From contig MHHA01000075.1 in the NCBI GenBank assembly GCA_001805845.1, positions 1 to 5,212 on the forward strand: a stretch of 5,212 bases of DNA, in the 5' to 3' direction. Source of the stretch: Omnitrophica WOR_2 bacterium RIFCSPLOWO2_12_FULL_46_30 (GTDB lineage Bacteria > Omnitrophota > Gorgyraeia > Gygaellales > UBA12090). Position 1 is the stretch's first letter; the number at the start of each line of letters is the position of its first letter. Below, piece by piece: positions 1-4,683 of the stretch. Below the pieces are notes generated by a model. That model did no database searches. It was given only the letters and a program-made list of their open reading frames with translations, and had not been told where the DNA came from. The position numbers and the translations under genes are program-made.

Positions 1-1485
1 CTCTGTGTCTACCCGCGACTCAAGGAGCCGGTTTGCCGTATCTAAGAAATTATTGCAGTGGTTCTGCACATGAAAACCGACTAAATCGCATCCGAGCATA
101 CCGTCTAAAATTTCTTCCTGATAGGGACATATTGAAAATGACTCCGGCGTAGGCCAAGGGATATGCCAAAATAGAGCAATGGTTGCGTCGGGCCGTTTTT
201 CTTTAATCATTTTCCCAAGCAGGGTAAAATGGTAATCCTGGATAAAGACAAAGGGGCTTTTTGCCGGAAGTTCTGCTAAAATACTTTCGGCAAATTTCAT
301 ATTCACCTTTTTATACATCTGCCAGTCAGATTCTCTGAAAATCGGGCGGGTATGCGTATTATGGCATAGCGGCCAGATGCCTTCGTTCGCAAAGCCATAA
401 TAGTAGCCCTCTTCTTCCTCTTTTGTCAGCCAGACCCGTTTTAAAATATAGCGGTTATCGTCAGGAGGAACCCCTAACTTATCTTTTGAGTTTACAAATT
501 TCCGGTCGGCATTTCCGCTTCCGTGAGCAATCCAGGTCCCTCCGCAGGCGCAGAGAATTGGGTGTAGTGCGGTAACCACGCCGCTTGCCGGCCTGATGCA
601 TTTAGGCCTGCCGTTCGGTTCATCAATAACATGCATATACGGCTCCCGGTTTGAAACCACAAAAAGGGCATTCTCGCCTAATTTGCCTAAAACGAGATTC
701 TTAAGCTTTGCCTCTGTCCATAGCTCCTCTTTTTCCATACGCACCACAGCTTCTTCTGAGAGCGTGCGCCTGGCTATCCTTAAGCTGAGGGCTACCTGCT
801 CTACCTCGCTGGCTAATTTTCCCAGCTCTCCTTTTTCTCTGATAGGATGCCGGCTGTCAATTTCTCCCTTTTGAAAATGATGGAACCACTGAGTAAGGCG
901 CTTGACCGGAAGGATAAAAATCTGCCGCTGGATAAGAAGCGCAATTAAAGCAATTGCTATCACTATGATTATCAAGGTAATACTTATGCGCCTCCACAAC
1001 TGTGCCAGGATAGTAAAGACATACGCGGTATCGTAAATTACCTCTACCAACCCTAAAATGTTATTCTCATCATCCAGAACAGGAAAAATATAGCTGTATA
1101 CCGAATAGTGCTTAAATTCTTCAAGTTCTCCGCGGGGAATTTTATTTTCTAATATTGTCTGGATGTACGGTTTATCTTTTTCCTTCCAATCCGCAAATCG
1201 CTGCGTAATGCTCAAAATTTTTCCTTCCTTGTCATAAATGGCGCACCCCTGCAGGCGTTCCCGCAATTGGAAACGTTCCACTAAACGCTGGCCGTTCCTC
1301 AGGTCGTTATTTACCAGAAGATACCTTGCCGATAATTCCATACTTTCAGCAACTGCCCGGGCTTTTCTCTTAAGGTCATCAAGCAGTTTTTCTTCTTCGT
1401 AACGTACCTGGAATATCCCAAATATGGTAAATCCCACAGAAACAATAATCAAAATCGGCAGGATAAACAAAAGAATTCTTTTCAT
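1..1485 (-). CDS. Membrane-anchored HAMP-like / GT20 trehalose-6-phosphate synthase fusion, 3' end outside window
   Basis: The frame is open from ATG at 1485 to the window edge (495 codons, no stop), so the C-terminus is missing. Visible order: TM helix at about residues 4-26; a presumably periplasmic region at about 27-166 with a PAS/Cache-like look (CAIYDKEGKI at 81-90, FPVLDDENNILGLVEV at 134-149); TM helix at about 168-186; a HAMP-like segment and helical linker at about 187-265; then GT20 from about 273. GT20 marks are VVSNREP (276-282), GGTWIAHGSG (315-324), YYYGFANEGIWPL (361-373), QDYHF (416-420) and HIPWPTPE (441-448), matching the donor/acceptor-site motifs of OtsA (SNR, W, Y, W, HDYH, HIPFPTPE). 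GT20 enzymes join UDP- or GDP-glucose to glucose-6-phosphate. The usual Gly-Gly near the N-terminus is ASGVV here (300-304), so activity is likely but unproven. Roughly half of the GT20 domain (about 220 of 450-470 residues) is present. Inference: a periplasmic signal tunes osmolyte synthesis. AGGGAG at 1503-1498 is a rather distant Shine-Dalgarno (12 bases), but TM1 directly after the ATG supports this start. Confidence 0.88.
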   Translation of the reverse strand, partial: MKRILLFILPILIIVSVGFTIFGIFQVRYEEEKLLDDLKRKARAVAESMELSARYLLVNNDLRNGQRLVERFQLRERLQGCAIYDKEGKILSITQRFADWKEKDKPYIQTILENKIPRGELEEFKHYSVYSYIFPVLDDENNILGLVEVIYDTAYVFTILAQLWRRISITLIIIVIAIALIALLIQRQIFILPVKRLTQWFHHFQKGEIDSRHPIREKGELGKLASEVEQVALSLRIARRTLSEEAVVRMEKEELWTEAKLKNLVLGKLGENALFVVSNREPYMHVIDEPNGRPKCIRPASGVVTALHPILCACGGTWIAHGSGNADRKFVNSKDKLGVPPDDNRYILKRVWLTKEEEEGYYYGFANEGIWPLCHNTHTRPIFRESDWQMYKKVNMKFAESILAELPAKSPFVFIQDYHFTLLGKMIKEKRPDATIALFWHIPWPTPESFSICPYQEEILDGMLGCDLVGFHVQNHCNNFLDTANRLLESRVDTE

Positions 1486-1528
1486 TTTACCGGCGCTCTC
1501 CCTGAAAGTTAAAGGCCGCCATCCGAAC

Positions 1529-1610
1529 AAAAAAATCGCCTCAGGCTGATGACTTTTGGCTGCGGCTATTCGGTTGCCGCACCATCAGCCCTCTGACTGT
1601 CAGCGATTTT
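1529..1610 (-). terminator. Candidate intrinsic terminator or attenuator ahead of the trehalose synthase gene
   Basis: On the minus strand a long stem (AAAATCGC 1610-1603 with GCGATTTT 1539-1532, continued by GGCTGATG/CATCAGCC and the repeat hairpin) is followed by a run of seven T (1535-1529), with the matching A-tract on the other arm. This is a typical intrinsic terminator shape, though the stem is long and interrupted. It could end the upstream operon transcript, 185 bases after the glycosyltransferase stop, or prematurely end a transcript started at the candidate promoter 1759-1786. The ATG is only 43 bases past the T-run. Confidence 0.5.
1553..1595 (-). repeat. Intergenic copy of the palindromic repeat found in the fusion linker
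   Basis: Read on the minus strand, this 43-base copy aligns with the linker unit at about 36 of 43 positions. The stem flanks are conserved (CAGAGGGC, ATGGTGCGGC, AGCCGCAGCCA) and the differences fall mainly in the loop, a pattern expected for a dispersed hairpin repeat. The hairpin here is TGCGGC (1561-1566) with GCCGCA (1576-1581). Confidence 0.8.
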
Positions 1611-1615
1611 CGCAG

Positions 1616-1650
1616 TGGTATGGGAAAGTGTTTTATGCTTTCCCGTACCA
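1616..1650. repeat. 13-base-pair hairpin
   Basis: TGGTATGGGAAAG (1616-1628) and CTTTCCCGTACCA (1638-1650) form a 13-pair stem with a nine-base loop and one mismatch (T1621 opposite G1645: a U-G wobble in plus-strand RNA, a mismatch in minus-strand RNA). It sits within the nested palindrome. Confidence 0.7.
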
Positions 1651-1687
1651 TAAAAATTTCAGATGGCGGCCCGACCATCCCAAATGC

Positions 1688-1717
1688 CTCTAGAAATGTA
1701 TGGGCACATTTCTAGAG
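1688..1717. repeat. Perfect 12-base-pair hairpin with 6-base loop
   Basis: CTCTAGAAATGT (1688-1699) and ACATTTCTAGAG (1706-1717) pair perfectly around the loop ATGGGC. No U-tract follows directly on the minus strand (next bases GCATTTGGG). A T5 run lies about 11 bases beyond it on the plus strand, too far for a standard terminator. It could be a transcript-end stabilising hairpin for the operon, a leader element of the trehalose synthase gene, or another palindromic repeat. Confidence 0.75.
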
Positions 1718-1758
1718 CCTGTGATGATTTTTCTTATGTCATGTTTCCTTAAAAATTT

Positions 1759-1786
1759 ATTATATTCGTTTCTCCGATAAAAACAA
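1759..1786 (-). promoter_or_regulatory. Candidate sigma-70-type promoter for the trehalose synthase gene
   Basis: The minus strand has TTGTTT (1786-1781, three of six consensus bases, -35), a 16-base spacer, and a perfect TATAAT (1764-1759, -10). It starts nine bases after the glycosyltransferase stop codon. Initiation near 1752 would give a leader of about 265 bases containing all the hairpins of this region. The match is by eye in an A/T-rich stretch, so chance occurrence is possible. Confidence 0.45.
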
Positions 1787-1794
1787 GAGATTTA

Positions 1795-2538
1795 TTATCT
1801 GGCAATTCTGCGTAACGCGTGCGCTATGGGCTTAAGGCCAGAAGGATTTATCTGTAAAGAGCTGCCTATTTTTTGCCTGAGGCATGCAATATCTTTATAC
1901 CTATCTACGTCAAACGACGTATCTAAGAGGCGGTAACTTATTTTTAGTCTCTTTAACCTCGCGACGGTCTGGGTAAAAACCTTCCTTGTGCTCCAGCCTA
2001 TTCCTTTGAATACTTCCCTCTTTAGCCCGTTAGAAACCTCTTTCTCTTTTCCGGTTGCCCTGTCCTTTCTAACGGGGCTTAGAGAAGACAATCCGATGAG
2101 GTAATACCCGCCGTCAACAGCAGGGCCTAAAACACATTGCTTGGTTTCTAGGGCCTTGAATGCGGCATGGACAACTTCCTTATCAATCAGGGGGCTATCG
2201 CTGCCGATAGCAACTATTCTGCGGCTGCCAGAACTTCCCAGGGCAAAGCCAAAGGCATTGCATAATCTTTCTCCCAGGCCCCTTCCTTTTTGAGGGCAAA
2301 ATTCAAGGCCATCGCTTCCTAACCATTTTTTAATTTCTTTCTCTTTATCCTGCGGCGTGTAACAGATTATTCTTTTAAAATTTTCCCCTTCTGTCCTCTT
2401 TAGCACTGCCTCTGTGAACAAGCGGTAAAGGTCTGCGGCTTTTCGTTTACCTACATCCTTGGCTAATCTTGTCTTTACCCTGCCGGCCTGAGGATATTTT
2501 ACAAAAATAATGAGGAGATTATTTGATGGCTTCAGCAT
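1795..2538 (-). CDS. TIGR04282/DUF2064 family glycosyltransferase of arsenosugar-type clusters
   Basis: A 247-residue soluble protein with the CofC/GT-A-like nucleotidyltransferase fold. Diagnostic motifs: FVKYPQAGRVKTRLA (12-26, nucleotide-binding N-terminus), QKGRGLGERL (83-92), AIGSDSPLID (110-119, with the metal/nucleotide-binding SD), GPAVDGGYYLIGL (138-150), FKGIGWST (177-184) and LLDTSFDVDRYKDI in the C-terminal part. The family (transferase 1, rSAM/selenodomain-associated) is known mainly from its neighbourhood with ArsS-type radical SAM proteins and is annotated as an arsenosugar biosynthesis glycosyltransferase; the exact reaction is not established to my knowledge. It starts 21 bases after the stop of the ArsS-ArsM gene, fitting one transcript. 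Odd feature: between GL (149-150) and VF (176-177) there are 25 residues, where relatives I recall have about six. The extra Lys/Glu-rich stretch lies between the arms of an inverted repeat. No strong Shine-Dalgarno is visible; a small hairpin fills the gap before the ATG. Confidence 0.9.
   Translation of the reverse strand: MLKPSNNLLIIFVKYPQAGRVKTRLAKDVGKRKAADLYRLFTEAVLKRTEGENFKRIICYTPQDKEKEIKKWLGSDGLEFCPQKGRGLGERLCNAFGFALGSSGSRRIVAIGSDSPLIDKEVVHAAFKALETKQCVLGPAVDGGYYLIGLSSLSPVRKDRATGKEKEVSNGLKREVFKGIGWSTRKVFTQTVARLKRLKISYRLLDTSFDVDRYKDIACLRQKIGSSLQINPSGLKPIAHALRRIAR
2026..2076. repeat. Inverted repeat inside the glycosyltransferase gene, at an apparent insertion
   Basis: CCCGTTAGAAA (2026-2036) and TTTCTAACGGG (2066-2076) are a perfect 11-base inverted repeat with a 29-base spacer, extendable with small gaps to about 18 bases (2019-2036 with 2066-2085). 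The arms bracket residues of the extra Lys/Glu-rich segment (about 155-172) that separates DGGYYLIGL from FKGIGWST. The sequence is unlike the 42-base repeat. Confidence 0.6.
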
Positions 2539-2543
2539 TTTTT

Positions 2544-2560
2544 AACCCAGATTTTGGGTT
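2544..2560 (-). repeat. Small inverted repeat between ArsS-ArsM stop and glycosyltransferase start
   Basis: AACCCA (2544-2549) and TGGGTT (2555-2560) are perfect inverted repeats with a five-base loop, filling most of the 21-base gap. One arm overlaps the TAA stop and the other arm lies a few bases before the next ATG, where a Shine-Dalgarno would be. It lacks a U-tract, so it is not a terminator. It could limit initiation except when ribosomes arrive from upstream, but a six-base stem may also be chance. Confidence 0.35.
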
Positions 2561-4683
2561 TAACAGCAGGCGCCTGAGGAAGAGCCATTTTCTTTTACCT
2601 GCCTATCAGCGCTCAAACAGCCAAAGGGGCCGTAATGCCTGCTCCTGTCGCCGCTGAGCTTAAAATGGCTGCCGTAGCGGGTCTCCTGAAGCATTGAAGC
2701 GGTATTACCGCAGACCAACGTCGGCTTTCCTGTTTTAAAGATATGGTGGTCGTCCAAGACGAATTGATGAAGAAATCCCGGAATTGTCCCTGAATATGCG
2801 GCGCTCTGGCCATAATCTTCGCAAATATCTTCTAAGCCGCCGAGCTTAAAAGCGCGCACGGTCATTGAGTAAAAATCAATCATTCCCGCCTTTCTCTCTA
2901 TTTCAGGCTGCTCAAGGCTGATTTTCTTCTTAGAAACCACCCGGTAATCCAAGCACCCTAATTCCCGCAGCAGCCGGCGGAAGTCTTCTATATATAAGGC
3001 CCCGGCAAGACATTCTCCCTGAAGAACCGGGTCATCCTTAAAATGCTGCGGAATGCGCATCCCGGAGAAAACATCAGAAAAATACAGCTCGCCGCCGGGT
3101 TTTAAAACCCGCAGCGCCTCCCTGAAGACTGATTTTTTATCCGGCGAGAGATTAATCACGCAGTTAGAGATAACCACATCAATTGAATTATCTTCTATGC
3201 CAATCTCTTTGAGATTTTCAATATAACCTTTTTTAAAATCAACGTTGCGCCTGCTAAATCCAAATTTCTCCATCTGCCACCGGCTATGCTTACGGGCAAC
3301 CTCTAACTGTTCATCGGTCATATCTACGCCGATGACAAAGCCATTTTCTCCGGCAAGATAAGAAGCGATATAGGCGTCTCTTCCTGTTCCACAGCCTAAA
3401 TCCAGGACCCTACAGCCTTCTAACAAAGGCGGAATTGGCGAGCCGCAGCCGTAAAATTTATCCTTTATCTCAGAGTGAACCATTGCCGTAATTTTACCTA
3501 GATTTCCCGGCAAAGAATCCGTCAAACAGCAGGCATTAGTTTTTAAGTCCTGTTTGCTCTTCAGGATTTTCCCATAATATTCCTTAACTAAGTTATGGCT
3601 GCGGCTAGCGGAAGCCGCACCATTGCCCTCTGGCTTATGGCTGCGGCTAGCGGAAGCCGCACCATTGCCCTCTGGCTTATGGCTATCCACGTTTAGAGAA
3701 CCAGTGGCCTTTGCTCCTGCCAGCGCTCCCTGACAGCTTGAGCCATAACCGGCAGTGCAGGCAAAACAGTGCTCGCCGAGCGCAATCTCTTTTCCCTCAA
3801 GTTGCGCAGGGCTGATTGTATCCAGGCTAAGGGGATTGCCGAATTCATCCTTAAGCGCCCATCCCAGAGCCAGGTTAAAATCGCAATCATAGAGCTTCCC
3901 GTCAAATCCCACGCTTAAGAATGCCCGGCACATAAGATTATCTACGACAGCGAAGTTAAAGTTTTCCTTCAAAAGGCCGATGTAGAAACCGTATTTTTCT
4001 TGCGACTCTAAACTATGCTTAAACCTGGCTATGGGAACATTAGTAATGGTAAACAGATGATTAAAATCAATTCCATAGTGCGCCTTTAATATTTGCTTAT
4101 AATCATTCTCTAATCTTTCTGTCTTAGGCGGCAGGTTTTCGTTAAGAGGATTATAAACCAGATCCAAGCGCAGCCCTTCCTCCCGGGAAAATCCGGCGTT
4201 ATTTAATAAGTGCAGGGCTTTGATGCTTTTTTCAAAAACTCCTTTTCCTCTTTGCTGATCAACATTTTCCCTGCGGTAACAGGGCAGGGAACAAATAAGA
4301 CGCACTCTATTTTGCTTAAAAAATGCGGGCAGATGCACTTTATCCGGCTCAAAGATAACCGTAAGATTGCTTCGCACAATAAGCTCATCCACCAGGCCCC
4401 GGCCAGAGCTAACCAAATAATCAAAATGAGGATTAAGCTCCGGAGCGCCTCCGGTTATATCCAGCGATTCAATTTTATATTTACTCAAGAATTTCAAGAT
4501 ATCCTCAACTATCTTTTTTGACATTATATTTTTGCCTTGCGGGGAGGCCTCAATATGGCAATGGCGGCAGCTCTGATTGCAGAGATTGCCCATATTTACC
4601 TGCAAGGTGGTTAATCTGCCTCTCTCCAAACTATTTTTATATTTCCCATTATGTTTTTCTAAAAGATGGACAAAGGTATTCAT
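2560..4683 (-). CDS. ArsS-ArsM fusion: radical SAM arsenosugar enzyme joined to arsenite methyltransferase
   Basis: One 707-residue ORF carries two enzymes. Residues 1-322 match ArsS (TIGR04167, radical SAM/Cys-rich): CNQSCRHC gives the 4Fe-4S cysteines C35, C39, C42; DITGGAPELNP (75-85) is the SAM-contact motif; the Cys-rich tail has C252, C267, and C306-FA-C309 ending GYGSSCQGAL (312-321). The last CxxC holds Cys where selenoprotein relatives have Sec. Residues about 365-707 match the arsenosugar-cluster ArsM: VLDLGCGTGRDAYIAS (426-441, SAM motif I), GVDMT (452-456), arsenic-binding cysteine candidates C385/C386, C413 (YGCG), C508 (SNCVINL) and C558 (GECLAGAL), and the long C-terminal extension (EDYGQ, GTIPG, DDHHIF, VCGNTASML, GDRSRHYGPFGC) ending in Cys-Cys. 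ArsM methylates As(III); ArsS moves a 5'-deoxyadenosyl group onto dimethylarsenic. They are usually separate adjacent genes. The linker (about 323-364) contains two identical 14-residue repeats encoded by a palindromic DNA repeat. The start overlaps the upstream stop as ATGA and has a good Shine-Dalgarno. Confidence 0.93.
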   Translation of the reverse strand: MNTFVHLLEKHNGKYKNSLERGRLTTLQVNMGNLCNQSCRHCHIEASPQGKNIMSKKIVEDILKFLSKYKIESLDITGGAPELNPHFDYLVSSGRGLVDELIVRSNLTVIFEPDKVHLPAFFKQNRVRLICSLPCYRRENVDQQRGKGVFEKSIKALHLLNNAGFSREEGLRLDLVYNPLNENLPPKTERLENDYKQILKAHYGIDFNHLFTITNVPIARFKHSLESQEKYGFYIGLLKENFNFAVVDNLMCRAFLSVGFDGKLYDCDFNLALGWALKDEFGNPLSLDTISPAQLEGKEIALGEHCFACTAGYGSSCQGALAGAKATGSLNVDSHKPEGNGAASASRSHKPEGNGAASASRSHNLVKEYYGKILKSKQDLKTNACCLTDSLPGNLGKITAMVHSEIKDKFYGCGSPIPPLLEGCRVLDLGCGTGRDAYIASYLAGENGFVIGVDMTDEQLEVARKHSRWQMEKFGFSRRNVDFKKGYIENLKEIGIEDNSIDVVISNCVINLSPDKKSVFREALRVLKPGGELYFSDVFSGMRIPQHFKDDPVLQGECLAGALYIEDFRRLLRELGCLDYRVVSKKKISLEQPEIERKAGMIDFYSMTVRAFKLGGLEDICEDYGQSAAYSGTIPGFLHQFVLDDHHIFKTGKPTLVCGNTASMLQETRYGSHFKLSGDRSRHYGPFGCLSADRQVKENGSSSGACC
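3593..3684 (-). repeat. Two tandem 42-base palindromic repeats plus an 8-base start of a third, in the fusion linker
   Basis: Unit 1 (3593-3634) and unit 2 (3635-3676) are identical, and 3677-3684 repeats the first eight bases. Each unit contains the hairpin TGCGGCT-AGCGGA-AGCCGCA, lengthened by flanking ATGG/CCAT with one bulged C, and then GCCCTCTGGC, a smaller stem. Because 42 is divisible by three, the reading frame is kept, giving SHKPEGNGAASASR twice (residues 334-361), low in hydrophobic residues and suited to a flexible linker. The array sits exactly between the ArsS tail and the ArsM start. A related copy lies at 1553-1595. Identity of the two units indicates recent duplication or an assembly-sensitive locus. 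Confidence 0.92.

Larger units (their letters stand above)
1514..1671. repeat. 158-base nested palindrome with 10-base perfect ends
   Basis: The ends GGCCGCCATC (1514-1523) and GATGGCGGCC (1662-1671) are perfect inverted repeats. Inside are two side-by-side hairpin domains: 1532-1610 (AAAATCGC/GCGATTTT, then GGCTGATG 1544-1551 with CATCAGCC 1583-1590, then the repeat hairpin) and 1616-1650. The layout resembles a closed three-way-junction RNA or a small non-autonomous mobile element with terminal inverted repeats. No direct target duplication is seen at the ends (TTAAA on the left, CGACC on the right). It codes for nothing visible. Confidence 0.75.
1486..1794. other. 309-base gene-free region, likely leader plus palindrome cluster
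   Basis: No convincing ORF lies here. From the operon side it holds an A/T-rich candidate promoter, the perfect 12-pair hairpin (1688-1717), the nested 158-base palindrome (1514-1671) with its terminator-like arm, and the ribosome-binding region of the trehalose synthase gene. The density of inverted repeats is far above the rest of the window. Confidence 0.8.

Noticed and set aside
596..874. Plus-strand ORF of 92 codons
   Set aside because: It lies antisense within the HAMP/GT20 gene, whose minus-strand frame is uninterrupted and has clear motifs; the product looks random (Ser/Phe-rich).
1514..1671. Insertion sequence remnant
   Set aside because: No transposase fragment and no target duplication are visible; only a non-autonomous palindromic element remains possible.
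1734..1750. Tiny leader ORF (AAGGA, then ATG ACA TAA on the minus strand)
   Set aside because: Only two codons, and the Shine-Dalgarno-like element is three bases from the ATG, too close.
3593..3684. CRISPR-like array
   Set aside because: The units are directly tandem with no spacers, and there are no cas genes.
3693..3905. Minus-strand 70-codon ORF in another frame of the fusion gene
   Set aside because: It overlaps the conserved Cys-rich tail of ArsS in the true frame; its own translation has no motif.
4210..4521. Plus-strand ORF of 103 codons
   Set aside because: Antisense to the radical SAM domain, with no recognisable motif and no ribosome-binding site noted.
2560..4683. Selenoprotein with in-frame TGA at the ArsS tail
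   Set aside because: The relevant position is an ordinary Cys codon (C306 and C309), so no recoding is needed.
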